Origin: Embiotoca jacksoni
Lineage: Eukaryota > Chordata > Actinopteri > Embiotocidae
Direction: 5' to 3'
Assembly: GCA_022577435.1 (NCBI GenBank)
Contig: JAKOON010000006.1
Location: forward strand, 4,480,001-4,544,000
DNA: 64,000 nucleotides
Within the stretch, counting starts at the first letter, position 1; each line of letters starts with the position of its first letter. Shown here piece by piece: positions 34,626 to 48,400 of this stretch. A program made the position numbers and the translations under genes. The notes under the pieces were generated by a model, which had not been told where the DNA came from, did no database searches, and worked only from the letters and a program-made list of their open reading frames with translations.

Positions 34626-37600
34626 TTGGTAATAATGTAACTTTGCTGTAATCACTGCTACTAACTTAAACAATAGCAGTTAGCGTGACAGATTCCGCCC
34701 CGAGGTGAGCTGCTTCCGTTCCAGTCAGTCCAGGGTTTCCTTTAGGGAACGCAGAAGGTAATCAAACTGCACGTTTGTCCACAGAGAGCGGACAGAATCA
34801 GAAGCACTGCGTAAAATGAAAGCTTCCGAATAAGCTATAAAAACAAATCGACACCTCTGTTACACTAAAATGAAAATGCTCCCGCTTTGCCTGAGATTGT
34901 AACCGTCTGTTGTTATTTCGTCCACCAACTGCAAATAATACATACAGAAGAGTCATTAAGTAGCATCCAGGCTGAATCTGCTGAGACCGACTGCTGTGTC
35001 TGTCTCTGGCTGCGATTCAATTTTTTTACCCAGACACAGACACGGTTCACTGATAGACACTCGCACCACATCACATCGTGTCAACACTTTCATAACAAAC
35101 TTGTCTGCGTTTTGACATGGCCCTCCCACTGTGCGGCTGGGCCTGCTTAGACGGGACAAATGAGGCTGAGCGTGTACGCTGTGGGTTTTTTTTTTTCTTG
35201 TGCGGGTGGCGGTTTAATAAACAACTCAACGTGTCCCCCAGCTTCTTTTGCAGTAGTGACCATAAACTGCAAACCTCCCGCAATCCCTCTGAAGGTTGTT
35301 ATGTTACATAAGGTCTAATGTACCCACAAGCCCGGCTGGATTTTTCCAATGTGGTCGGCGCTGTTTCGGTCATTTAAGGTTTGACGTGGACACAACAGCA
35401 ACGTCAATACGACCCAAAAAGGTGGGTTCTGTCTTTTTTTGGGAACAAACAAAAGTGGAAAAAAAATACCACTTCATTATTTGATGTAGATTTGTGACGT
35501 TTGTATAAATCAAGAGGCTTAACTGAACAAATTAACACTATTTATCTGCTGATCATGGAAAATGTTAACAGAAGGCCGGCCTGTCTATGTTTGCTCTGCG
35601 TAGTCTTTCATGTAAATTCTCTACTTCAGAAAATTTCAAGAACTCCTCATCATTCACAGCACAGGAAGATAATTTTGTTTGAACTACTTCAGAACATCTT
35701 TTCACCACGGGATATCAAATCATTCCTCTTCCTCAGAAAGGGCAAAAAACATTAAAATACGGGGTCTCCATAGGACGCGAGTCTGCATCAGTCTGATAAC
35801 TTGAACGATGCAGTGTCTTTTTGTCCAGTCATCCACTCACATTTTACAACATCTCAGCATATTCCCAACTTCTCTCACGTCTAACAGTCATCCAGTATTC
35901 ACTGTGTGCCTCCAGCAAGTTAATAATGAATGCCAGCTTTGGCAGCCGCTGCTGTCGCTTCCATACGTGGATTGATGTTAAACGCACAGTGCATTAAATG
36001 GTACAATGATCTACATCATTGTTGCTTATGCGGTTTTGTACGTGTTTGCTGGGGCTGATCACACATTACAAGGCTGTGGTCCTGTCAGAGCGTCTGCCAT
36101 CAAGGAAAATTAAAGGAAACCACATGAAACTGCAAATCATTTTTTATCAGCTTATATACAGGGAATAAGCTGTCACAGAGTTTTACCGTTACAAGTCGTA
36201 TCCTTCATGCACAAAAAGTGGCATCGCAAATTTTGGAGCTGTCTCTGTAATTTAGTTTATCACTTTGTAGTGCCATCAAAAACTGTTCGCTGTGACATTT
36301 CAGTGTGTTAGCACATCACTTTATATCACCGTTACCATATCGTAGAAATCCCTCAACACAGATCTGTTTATCTGCACGACTGTCTGTCCCGTTCAAACAG
36401 ACGACTCATCCAGATGAGCGGTTCAATATTTCATCACGCCACTGTCATATCAAGAATGTACAATTTTGTGACATTGTACGGGGAATAATGGTGCATACTC
36501 GTCAGTCTTGAAAAATAGATTTGACCATTTCATCATTTTGTTGTTCTCTGTATAGTGAGTGTGTATAGATGTACAATATGTTACATTTTAAATAACTTTT
36601 GTTACATCCCACACTCAACCCTTGTATTGTTGGATTTTCCTAAGAGGTAGCAATACATGCAAAGTCTGGCATTGTTTTCAGCGTCTTTGTGTGGGAGATT
36701 TACATTACATTTTTTATCGAAATACATCATTTCTTAATGTTTGCAGGAAAGCACTGTGAACTGTGATGGTGAACGTGTGGTCTAAGATGGATGCGAACTC
36801 TGTCTGCTTTAATTGCAGTTTTGTTGCTATGCACATATAAAGATCGGAAAAAACTATAGTAACGGCCTTTGTGTAAATTATATTATACTGTATGTGCAAT
36901 ATCACATATAGCAACACCACCTAGATGGGTCTACTCAATTAAAGGCACATGAAGTTGAAACAGAAAAAGCTCATATCAGTGATTGAAAGTGACAGCTACA
37001 TTTGAATTTCCTTTCATTTTAAAGCAACATGATTTCCATTTGGGAGAGATACTATTACTGGGAACTTTGAAGAAGTCAATTACCTGGAATTGATTTAATA
37101 TACTGCAAACTATACACTCATTTAAACGAAAGTCCTTGTTTTAGGTGGGAGTTGAAAAGTGGGGTAAAGGTGAACTCTAAATTCAGCTTTGTACTGACGG
37201 GATGCTTACATGCACCAGCTGACTTCATGAGTGGACAGTTTTTCACTGTGTCACTAACAGAGCAGAGGATTCACTGGCAGTGATATTATCATACGTCTGA
37301 AATGAATTTGGAAAACGGAGTGAAACTAATGGGACTGGGGACCAACACTGGACCAGTGGAATAAATGGGAATGGGTTGGATTGTGTTGAAGCCTTAGTTT
37401 GTTATCTGGACTGATAACACCGGTGCATTTGAGAAGGAAAAAAATCTGCCGGTGCACCTTTGTGGGTTTGGCTGTACAATATGGTTGCACGCTATGTCCG
37501 AAAGATTGTGTGGATACACTGCATCTTTGTTTTTCTGATGTCTCCTAAAGAATGAAGCAGCGAGCGCTAACATAATTTATGTAACAGCAGAGTGAAAGAT

Positions 37601-39140
37601 ACCAGATGAGACAAAACAGGTGAGACAGGGAAGACACCTAGACAGCCAGCAACTCCCATGCAGAGAAATTCTCCACTTAAATTAGGTGGCAGAAGCAAAA
37701 AGTTAAAAGAGAATGAAGACACCAAAAAGTGCCCTCCAGAAATCCAACTATGAACACCGGCATCTTTGTCTCCATCTCCATTTGTAAAGCATCATTAATA
37801 AATCTCATGAATTGGGCTGTTTATCTTACACTGCCTTTTAAGCCTGCTTTTATGTAACCTGATGCCATCTGGGTGTGCTTAAGATACAAAAAGCACAAGT
37901 ACACGTTATGCATACACTCCCGCACAAACTGCAACTGCACCTTATTATTTGGCAGCCTGTTTTTTTTTTGTAGGGTGAAGCTTTAATAAAACTTATGCAA
38001 CAGCAGAATGTGTTTTTTTCCATCATGACTTACTTATCAAGTTCAGATTTTGCAGATATTCATCTCTAGCAGATTTTAGTAACATACTGTATGAAGTCGG
38101 TTGCTGCAATATGTGCGGTGAGACAGGCCGGACCAGATGAAAAATGTGTGCATGTTGAGAGGAAGGAGAGTGACACTATCCCCTTCCTCAAACAATAAAT
38201 AGATCAATGTGCTCAATATCTACCAAGTGTCAATGTGTTTGAATGTGTGGCAGCAGCAAGTGTTCCTTGAAAAGACGAAGTACACTCAGATGACATAAAA
38301 AGTTTCACAAGCATCACCTACTTCAAAGGAATCTTTGAAGAATCTTGATTTTACATAACCTTGTGCAAACAAAAAAAAAAGGATCCAAGACAAACCCAGA
38401 GAAGACCGGCGACAAATTCAATACTCCAGCTATATCATTAAAGCTCTCAGACCTCATACGCACTGCAATAAAGTATCTGGGGCAATTACAGGAAGCTATT
38501 ATTTCACGCCATTGCAGTGTAAAGTGGCCAGGGCTTTAACTAGACTTTTTGGGACCCCCTCCAGCTTTTCATTTCAGCCTCTCTAGCCACTAATGGCTAC
38601 CCTGGGAGTGTTTCCCAGCTGCAGTCAAAAGTTAAAGAACTGGGACAGTGATCTCAGTGATCTCTTTATACTTGTGTCACTGAAATATGCCTGTAAAGCC
38701 TGATTACTGAATACAAGAAAGGGTGAGAAGCTGGTGATCATGGCTGCTTTATTGTGCTTCATGTCATGTTAAATATTTATATCGACAAAGCACATTAGGT
38801 TCCGCTCACTGATCCCAGACATGCAATACTCTGGGAATATGGAAACAGAACGTAATGTGCAATTAAAATGTAAGAACAGACCCACTGCGGTTGATGCAGT
38901 CTGGATCAATTTCAAGGTTACAAAATGGGGCACATTTGAACACCCACCAAGACTCGACGTGCAGATGTGGGGAGAGAAATTAAAGTCCACACAAAAGCAC
39001 ATGGCACTTTACAGTTATCTTTCAGTGTTTAATTAGCGCATGATTGAGACAAGAGGAAATTTCATTATCTGCACGGTTACTGTCATCACAAATGCAGTCT
39101 GAGCATCTCCACCCTGACATGAACATGCATACAGATGCAA

Positions 39141-39143
<3 letters not shown>
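34626..39143. other. Long single-copy non-coding stretch
   Basis: No simple repeat array and no gene supported. Segment 37760-37880 is repeat-free with several AT-rich homeodomain-like sites and may be regulatory; this is speculative. Confidence 0.45.

Positions 39144-39226
<83 letters not shown>
39144..39226. repeat. (CA)n microsatellite, 83 bp
   Basis: About 41 uninterrupted CA units. Confidence 0.98.
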
Positions 39227-39230
<4 letters not shown>

Positions 39231-39321
39231 GTAGGTACAGTACGCTAGTAAGTCGATATGTACAAAGTTATTTATGATGTACCCTGTTTCTACTGGAGCC
39301 TGGATTAAAATTATATACTGC

Positions 39322-39360
39322 ACGTGTGCGTGTGTGCGTGTGTGTGCGCGTGTGCGTGTC
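39322..39360. repeat. Degenerate TG/CG alternating tract
   Basis: GTGTGCGTG-type units with several CG steps, lying 96 bp after the CA array and in inverse orientation to it. Confidence 0.9.
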
Positions 39361-41492
39361 TCCTAATCAGTGTAGCCCCATAAACCCCTCAGTGTCTCAG
39401 TGGGTGTTTTCTAACACCAGATGTGCTTCCTTCTCTCATATCCCATCAACCATTCTGTCCCTCCCCCAGTGAACTCTGGGATATTATGACTAGATACTTT
39501 TTTTGTATAAAAGCGTCTACTGGTAATTCAATAAGCAGGACGGGAAGGAGGTTAATTATTATTTCTTGACACGTTTTGGCTTCTTAGATAACAAGGAGCC
39601 GCATGCCGTTTTTACACTGAATGGGATATGATTTCCCTCGTATCGTAAATCATTCACAGCAGCAGGTAAAAGTTGTTTTACTTCTCAAGTTGTTCATGTT
39701 CAGTCACAACAGAGACAACGGATTTAGCTTGAAAATGACCAAAAGCAGAGAAATTGAATTTGGTAACGATGTTGATTATAAATGATTGGTTGAGTCCTTT
39801 TTCAGTAAAAAATATTAAACATGGCTCCATGTTATTTGTGACAACAAACTCCACATGTTTAATTCCCCTGGTCTAAGGTGATGCTGTGATGATGCTGAGA
39901 CTCATCATAATCTTCTCACTCCTTAGTGATGGATGGCATGTTTGAACCAAGGCTCCAACAAGTAGATTGATTCATAAAACTGTGATGGAATAAAATATGC
40001 ATTTCCCTAAATGTCCTTAACGTAAACACATAGAAAAAGGTGCAGCCCAACCCGAAATGTATTCAAAAATGTTTTACTACAAATCATAATGGACCCTGCT
40101 CAGTATTTCCAACCAATCTTTACTATCTACAAAGATTTACCAACAAATGGAACAATGTTTGGAAAAAATGGTAGGAAAGAGTTTACATAAGTACTGCAAA
40201 GTAAAAGGGATCAACAAAACTAGGTGCATGTTTCCCATTAGTCATGTTGCATCCCGTTCACTGAAGGATGCTTCAAAAGGTTCCTGTGAGATCTCTTAGT
40301 GTACGGTGAAGAAGAATATTTAAAATTCAACTCAACCATCTGCCATCAGCATCTCTTGAAACTTCAGCTATGTTTATACTGAAAAAGGAACATGTTTCCT
40401 GTTTTGTGCCAATAAAATCATGGATTTGTGTTGTAAACAAATCTGTATGTAGTAAAGTATATTCAAAACTGTCATTATTTTTCTCATTGCTTTAATGTAA
40501 TCATAGTCTGCTTGCTCACGCCGAGTCTCCTTGTACACCCGGTATCAACATGTTATCTGTATCTGGATACTGACATATGATCCACAGGTCGTTGCTTTTG
40601 CATCTGGTATTAAAATGTGTAATTGCACCTACAATTTCATCTGATCTCAATATGCAAATGAATTATGCAGGGCTTGCTGACTTGTCAACGAACATGACGG
40701 AACGTCCCAGGTCAAGGGGAAGCAATGCTGCAGGGCTCCCCTTGTTTGTTTTTTTTCTCCATTGTTGAGCTCATGTTCCTGTTACTCCCCGCAGATTTTA
40801 TCAGGCTCGTGGATTCAGCAGGAAAAAGCAAAGTTAGACGATCATTCAAATTGTGGAACTGCTTGTTTTCTTCGTCATAATGTGGCCGAGCTCTCTGGAC
40901 AGCGTTTTTTCCGAGCTAAAATCCAATGACAATGTGAGCCTGACCAACTCCACATCGTAAGGCTGATTGCATTCTACTCCCAACAAAATCTTCTTGCATG
41001 TACATCCTGCGATTCATGTTTTTTTTTAATTTCCTATGTATTTGCACTGTACTTTACTATCGCCGAGAGATTCAAACGGCATCATGCACAATTCAACCAC
41101 TCACTGCTCTATATTTTTTCTCTCATCTGTTTGCCGTGCAAAGTGTGGAAGATTGTAGTGATTATTTCTCACAAATGAATATACACTTAACACGAGGATG
41201 CATTATTGCTTCTGCCCATATTCTCCAAGCACACACTAATAACCATGCCAAGCCATGCTTATTTCCTCCTAAGTGCATGGCTGTTGGTCTTCAGTGCTGA
41301 ATCCAGTCGACTAGCAGCTGTTCTATCTCTTTATTATCTGGTGAGATTGGCTTAGAGAACTGTGAAATCTTACCCTGAGTCAGTGGTCCTGGATTTTACT
41401 CACATAAATAGATTTAACCTGACTGAAAATAAAAGACCGAACAGATATAAAAAAAAAAAAAAAAAAGGAGAAAAAAATATTTCACAAATTAA
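39361..41492. other. Single-copy non-coding DNA
   Basis: No gene recognised. It includes an octamer-type site (40652-40659), a TATA-like motif (39506-39513) and an A17 run near 41450-41466. Confidence 0.45.
40652..40659 (+). promoter_or_regulatory. POU octamer motif (candidate)
   Basis: ATGCAAAT is an exact octamer. It is followed at once by GAATTATGCA, which adds a homeodomain-like site and a second TGCA. A single octamer is expected by chance in 64 kb, so this is weak. Confidence 0.2.
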
Positions 41493-42077
41493 ATGTCTGC
41501 TTTTTGTTATCCAGGTTCACAAGGATTTGGAGTATATTCAAGGACACACTGGATAGACGATGCAAATACACCTACAGGAGAGGATGCCTGTTGTCTGTCA
41601 CGCCTAAGACAAGTGGACAGAAAAGCCTTCACAATCCTACTTGCACCTCTGGGCAATTCATTTCCTCTAATCCACCTCACTTGCATGTTTTCCGACCGTG
41701 CGAGGATTCTGCATCACCTGAAGGAAACCTGTGTGAAGAGGGAGAAAATACAGAAATGCACTGGACCACAGGCCTTCCCCGGAGCAAGAATCGAGCTACA
41801 AGAGCCAAAGGAATTTGTTGGGATTCTAAGCAAAGCCATCATTGCACACAACAAGGTTAACAATGAAACAGCCATTTCAATTTGCTCAAATTCCCAAGCA
41901 CCCACATTTTATGTTAAATTTGGATCAGATTGCACGTATAGATTGCAAACAGATGGCAGATGTAACATGAGAATTAGATCCACATCACTAGATCACTGTC
42001 CTACACGCACAAGTTACTGTACACTACCCGGAGCTGGGCTGAAGCAGAGTAGAAGCACACATCAGATGATGGCATAA
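41493..42077 (+). other. Orphan open reading frame, 194 codons, unproven
   Basis: The longest reading frame in the window not created by a microsatellite. The conceptual product is cysteine-rich (about a dozen Cys), with no signal peptide, membrane segment or domain that I recognise. A second frame (41504-41860) is also open through much of the same stretch, so low stop-codon density rather than selection may explain both. The start context is poor (T at -3, T at +4), and an A-rich tract lies just upstream (41450-41477). By rough reckoning a frame of this length is uncommon but not impossible by chance here. It could be a decayed retro-sequence or an exon read beyond its borders; I do not call it a gene. 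Confidence 0.12.
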
Positions 42078-42680
42078 AACACCTATCTCTCTTTCTGGAC
42101 CTTTTTTCTTCCTTCACTGCTTTTAACCGCCAGTGATGATGAAACATAAGTAGAGTCATGACAGTGGAGAGGTTTGGGGCTACACAGCTTGTCCAAGTGT
42201 CTGGTCCCAGTTCTCTACTTAGACATTAAACGCACACACCAGCCCATTTACAGCAGATAGTGTGGAATAGGAATGTATAGTGAGGCTATTACATGGTGCC
42301 TCTGTGTGTTTATCTGTCTGTACAATTGCATCTGTGAAAATAAGTTATTAATCTATATTTTTACTGCTTGCACTTGTAAATGTGAACGTTCTACTGTGGG
42401 CTTGATTGTGTATCTGGAGTCGTATATGCATGTCAAACAGCTTTGGATGCACATGAATAAAGATCAACACAAACAGACATTCTGCCACGCACACACAAAT
42501 AAAACGTACGTAGTTATTGCAACACACACACACACTCTCACACACACACAGATGCAAACGGACACATTGAAGGATAACTTCCTGCTGGACAATTAGCAGC
42601 AGACCTTTGCATGGCTGCATGCTCTCATGAGTAAATATGGGTATGAACACAAGCAAAAACAAATAACAGAGCTCACATGT
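42078..42680. other. Single-copy non-coding DNA
   Basis: Becomes CA-rich between 42520 and 42552. No gene recognised. Confidence 0.45.
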
Positions 42681-42683
42681 CTA

Positions 42684-42704
42684 TCTCTCTCTCTCTCTCT
42701 CTTT
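42684..42704. repeat. Short (CT)n tract
   Basis: About ten TC units shortly before the large CA/CG tract. Confidence 0.9.
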
Positions 42705-42714
42705 CCCTTTAAAC

Positions 42715-42718
<4 letters not shown>

Positions 42719-42748
<30 letters not shown>

Positions 42749-42754
42749 TGCGCG

Positions 42755-42842
<88 letters not shown>
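42719..42842. repeat. (CA)n-(CG)n-(CA)n compound tract, 124 bp
   Basis: Fourteen or so CA units, then CATG and a CG block (about 42749-42763), then about 40 CA units. The whole run alternates purine and pyrimidine, and the CG core is the strongest known Z-DNA-forming sequence. Confidence 0.98.
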
Positions 42843-42844
<2 letters not shown>

Positions 42845-42945
42845 ATCTGTGTTCAGCCCCTAACCAGCTCTTAAGTATCCATGTCTGTCTAGGAACACAA
42901 CCCATTAGTTTTCAGGGGGAAAAAAAACACAGCTTTCGTGCATAA

Positions 42946-42948
<3 letters not shown>

Positions 42949-42985
<37 letters not shown>
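42949..42985. repeat. (TG)n microsatellite
   Basis: About 18 TG units, inverse to the CA tract 106 bp upstream, so the two could pair as a hairpin. Confidence 0.97.
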
Positions 42986-42988
<3 letters not shown>

Positions 42989-44962
42989 ACAAGCAAGAGA
43001 GAGCATTAGCACTGTGTTACAGCGGTAATGGCATTGTGTTAAAGCCATAACGGCGTTTCGGTTGCATACCCAGTCATGCTTTGTGCCAGCCACTGTTGGA
43101 AACTCTATTTGGTTGTGGGACGAGGGGAGACGCCATTACCGAATCCCTTCAGTCAAATATGGACAAGAATGGAGATAAATACCCCCAAGACTCAGTTTAT
43201 TGTTTCAGACACATTCAGGACTATGTCAAGTTTGACGCCTTAAAAACCAAGCAAGAGAAATACACATAGAACAAGATCATATTTAAGAATGTAGCTTGTG
43301 GCTTTGGATTAAAAGGTTTATGCAATTGGATTGCAAAGATTTCAAGTGTGGAGATGCGAAAGCTTGCAGTGCCAATATGAAAAAGCAGCGACATTGAATC
43401 TTAAAGTGACAGCTTTAGTTTGATTTTTGTTTTTGATGGACACGCTCGCTGCACCTTCCCAGACATCTCTCATCCATCAAACGAAGTTTGTGGTGACCAT
43501 GGCAACCCCTGGAAGAGCAGCTCAGGTCCCAAATAGGGTTCACCAACAAATGCATCAGGCCTGTCTCAACTTTTGCTTTTTTGAGGTGTGGCCTGTAATA
43601 AACAAACTGGACTTCCTTATTTTACAGTCTCACTGGTACTTTAAGCAACTACTTTCTTGAAATGAAACCTTTCTTTGTTTTGTTTTCAGACTTTGTTTAA
43701 AAACAAATAGCAGGGAACTTGTTCAGAGTTGAGAGTTGAACTAACTTAAAGAACTATAACTTTGTATCTATTTCTTATTCAGTGCATGAACTCTGACTGT
43801 GTCCAAGATAGCCTCTGTTTTGGTCTACTATGTTTTCTCTCTTGTCTATCATTCAGCCCTTTCTCACGTGTGTAATGGCTGCTAATGAGAGTCATCCTGT
43901 GAGTCTGAGTCCAAAGCTGTCATTGTGTGATCTCTATAGTCAGTGCACTTTGATTTCACACTTTATGTCTGCCATCAGACATCTTCCCAACCATCCCTCT
44001 GTCTAACTCTTGTTTAGGCTGCTTGTCTGTTGAGGCTTGCCCTCACACATAGTGTTTTAAATGGCATATAGAAAAGCAGAAATGCACCAATAATTAGACA
44101 GTGATTAATCATTGCTCAATAGTGATGCGGAAACTGAATTTTTTTTTTTTTAAATGAATAAATGAAAAAAGTGTTAATTTTTCTAATGCAACACCAAAAT
44201 TTAGCAAGCTTTCACCAATCCTAGAATACAAAATAAACTTAGTTATTGTGTACCCGTTTCTAATAATAATTTGGTTAATTTTAATTTAGCAATTGTTAAT
44301 GTTTTAAAATGTTACCGAATAGCAGACCTTTTGTCAAACATGTATAAGCTACAAAACCCATTTGAATAACTTTACATACACCTGGACTAATGAATTGTTC
44401 CACCTTTAGCATTAAACATCAAACCTCCTCCCTGATGTAAACAGACTCACTGCTGGAAGACAAGAGGCAAGAATTCAAGTAATTTTAAGAGGCATAGCAA
44501 ACCAAGCTCAACCGTTATGCTTGGCATTACTTTTTAGTTATTCATAATATATATATTTAATAATGTACCCTTCAAGTAGATCTTATTGCAGGTATGGATG
44601 ATGTGAATTGTTGTCGTCAGCCTGACAAAACTGTAGCCTCTAGTTAGGTTAATTGTGCCATATTGTATCTTTCATGACAATATCGTAATCATTTTTAATA
44701 TGTTACAGAAATAATTAATATCTTGATAATGGTAACATTTCTACTTATTGACATAATGAACTTATTTACTACTACTTATTTACAAACTAAAAGATTTAGA
44801 GATAATTTTCATTTAGCTTTTGTTGAATATGTAAAGGAAAACCGTTACGTTTATAACAAACAGAAATATTAATTTTGTTGTAATTATGTTCTTGAAAGTG
44901 AAAACAATTTATTATTTTGTATTTTCTTATATTATCCGCCATATTGACCACAACTATATCCG

Positions 44963-44963
<1 letters not shown>
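42986..44963. other. Single-copy non-coding DNA
   Basis: No gene recognised. An X-box-like site lies at 43493-43506. The interval 44100-44900 is especially AT-rich. Confidence 0.45.
43493..43506. promoter_or_regulatory. RFX X-box-like site (candidate)
   Basis: GTGACCATGGCAAC fits the X-box form GTNRCC-N2-RGYAAC at every position. RFX proteins bind such sites at ciliary and immune genes. No nearby promoter is recognised, so function is unknown. Confidence 0.35.

Positions 44964-45000
<37 letters not shown>
44964..45000. repeat. (TG)n microsatellite
   Basis: About 18 TG units. Confidence 0.97.
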
Positions 45001-45001
<1 letters not shown>

Positions 45002-45330
45002 GAGCTAAGCCCTGCTCAGCTGATGTATGAGGGTTAAAGAAACCCAAGTACTGAAGTACTGAACAGCAATTACATTTGATATTTACAAAACTTGAATTAT
45101 TTACAAGGTTGTGAAGATAAACTTCACTGGTCTGTGTCTGTGCTCCAGCATTTGCCTCTCTGATCTCTTCAATCGCTAATAGATGTGAAGGACAGCTCGT
45201 CACATTTCTCTTTTTCTTCCTCCCTTTGATTACGTTTCACCTTTTTATTCACTCCCTCCTTTCTTTCTCTGCTCAGACAGTTCTGATGTGACAGGTTTAA
45301 TCAAGTGGAGCAGATCTGAATAACCTGTTT

Positions 45331-45333
45331 GTG

Positions 45334-45405
<72 letters not shown>
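45331..45405. repeat. (TG)n microsatellite
   Basis: About 37 TG units with one GC interruption near the 5' end. Confidence 0.98.
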
Positions 45406-45407
<2 letters not shown>

Positions 45408-48400
45408 AAAATGTGTGACTGAATGTGTTATCGCGATATAACTCTGACACGTGTAAGGTTGTGTCTCTATTGTGCAGGTCTTCACATGTCTGCATGAGCC
45501 GTGTAGTTCATTCAAATGACAGGTAGATGCAGTATGTATGCGTGTTCTGTGAGCATTTGTCCAGATTCACATGTGAGCATGGGCATATGTGCAGCTCTGT
45601 CTGTGTGACCGTGATTATGTTTATGCTTGGATGTAAAACTTGTATTTGCAACTCTGCTTCTACAAACATAATGAAATAAAAAGCAAATGTTTTTCTACCT
45701 TAATGTCTCTTCTTATTTCTGTGTCTGTAAAAACAAAACAAAAAAACAATATCCCGCTACAACAATAAACCCATTACGGTTATAAAAGACAATAAATACA
45801 TCTTGCATTATCATAAGACATCAAACTAAGCAGTCTATGTTGAAAATTATACTTGAACTGTGCTCAAATGCTGTTATAAAAGCTTTTTATGATGGCAAAG
45901 CTCTGCGCTCTATTGTTTTAATATTGTGCTTTTCTCAGATTATTGGACAGTAGTTTTGGCCTTAAAAACAAAAGATATTTTTTATTTATTCTTTTCATAC
46001 TCCAAATTTTGCCGCAGCAATAGCAGTTTCTAAATGTACTCTCAGACTTAAGGGTGCCGCATATTGTTTTGGAGCTGCGATCCCAATCCTGTGTTAAATG
46101 TAACGGCAAGAAACAAACATAAAAGCCTTTTCCTGTCCTTAAGTGCTGATAGTATAGCTGCAGGCACATTTTGTAAAAGGCCTTCTGTCGGCTGAACAGA
46201 AGGAAAAAAAAAACTGAACAGCTAAAAAATAAAGGTGAAAAAACAGTTTTTGTGTGCAGAACAGAACATATAAAACAATAATTTGGCCCTGAATTTGCTG
46301 TCAAAGAAACCAATATATTTCTCTCTTCAAAAAAACAATCCCTAAGAAACGTAAACAACAATCGTTTACCGTTGCGACATCTTTAACGAGACGACAGTTT
46401 CCTGTTAAACACTGTTACGTTGTTAAGAATACATGAATGGTAATCCTCAGTTGCTTCCAGTGCCTGGATCTGTAAAAATTACATCCTAATCAGTGGTTAT
46501 CTAGTTTAATTTATTACTATATCAATGAAAAATTAGGTAGCTGTCTTTTTGACAGTTAATTTATATATATATATATTTTTTTTTCTATTACAAAATTGAA
46601 TATCTCTGGGTTTAAGGACTGTTGGTCGGACATGAGACATTTTATTTTGTCTAAAAAAAATTAAAAGCTCCACTATCAGCTTAGACTAGTGTAAAGCCAG
46701 TTTACTTACATAAAATTGCATTCTGCACATGTAAAAAAAAAAAAAAAAGAAGTCCTAATCTAGTCCGTTTGACAAAAACATTGCCATATTTATCACCAGA
46801 AATAAGTGGGTACAACTTGTGTCAGAAAATGTGCTAAACTTAGGAGAAACGAAAAGAAAAAGAAATTCAACTGGAAGTTGCTAGACTCATCCCTACGTCC
46901 CTGAACATGAGCATGCAGACACAGAACTGAGCAACACCCGCTTCACATTAAAATGTAAGACATGGACTGCAGAAAAGAGACAAGGGAATGAAAAAAAACA
47001 AAAGAGATATGGAAGAGACGGAGTAAATGCAAGGGAGGGGAGAATACAACCCACAACATTAACCTCTGTAAGAAAATGGGTGGGTTGGCGCACAGCACAT
47101 TGGGATGTTGCTGTCATATTAAGAATTCTGTCAGTAGATTTACCTCATTAATAAATCACTGTGAAATTAGGACGAATGACACATTTAAGTAGTGGCAAAT
47201 TGTCTGAGTTTGCAACTCTAGCCCTGAAGATCCTTCGTGGTTCTTTAAGACTCGTTTGGTTTCTGAGTTCCAATTTCCATTTTCTTCCAGTGCCCCTTTT
47301 TTTGTGACAATATCTGTATCATAAGCCACTGAGAAAAGTGAATACTAAAAAAGCAAACCAAACACGTCCAAGCACTCATTAATTGTCAACATGATATTTC
47401 AAGTAAACTTTGCATCTGGCGCTTTGTAGTTCGAAATAAAAAATTAAAAAAATTTAAAAAAAATGAAACAGCAAAAGAGGCGCAAAAGAAAAAGAGTGAA
47501 ACGAACACAAGAAAGTTTAAGAGGAAGAGAAGGTCATTTTATTTGAAAAAAATCAAACCAGCATATTATCTTCCACATTATAAGGGTGAGTAGCCACAGC
47601 TCTGGGAGTAGTACTCCGTCACATAAATAAACAACAATCCGATGACGAGAGAGTGTGAATATGAAGGAAAATGGTGAAAATGTCAAGTAGGAGAAAGGGA
47701 ACAGCAGTGAAAGCGGAAGTTAAGTCGAGCAGATGGAACTAAAGCTACACACTGGCCTGTGTAGCGAAAGGGTGAGCGAGCAAAGACGGGCGACGAATGG
47801 GAATCAGCGTAATTGTGCAATTGTGTTAGTACATATAAACTGATACATGCGCTTTGAGCAGGGAGGAGGAAGAACAGGGTTTCTGCTGCTGCATCAGAGC
47901 TTTCGTTAAACAAACAGCTCTCTGAGGCAGATTAACTTCAGCGGCAGCCACATTCTTATTTCTTTTCCCCATCAGCATTGGAAGTAGCTCGGATCAGAGG
48001 TCGCCCCGGGTTGAATAGTCCCGCAATACGTGGTTGGAATGTGCAGGATGCAGACAAAAGCCGTCCATGTGTGATAGGTAGTGTCCGAATGAAACAATTT
48101 ATTTCCAGTTGGGTGTTATGCTTTTGAATGCAGCCAAGTTTCTGTTTTCAAACCCGTTTTCACAAATTGGGCGTGAAAGGGGATTTCAGGTCGAAGGGAA
48201 GCTTGTTTTCAAATGGATATGAAATCTCAAGAAGACGGCATTTTTGATTAAATGATGACGCTGACTTGACAGCCGCCGTAACTTCTCGAGCATGTATTGT
48301 CTACTCGGGTGTGACGGATTTAAAGAAAGGTGAAAACGACAAAAAGCGTTGTTTTCATGTGACACAGAACACAGCAAGTGATTTCAACACGTGTGGTGCT

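Noticed and set aside
39506..39513. TATAAAAG, and a similar TATAAATA near 26244
   Set aside because: TATA-like octamers are expected by chance in AT-rich DNA, and no other promoter element or transcript supports them.
1755..45405. Regularly repeated short units that might be read as a CRISPR-like array
   Set aside because: All are pure or nearly pure dinucleotide arrays without unique spacers, and the DNA is vertebrate in character.
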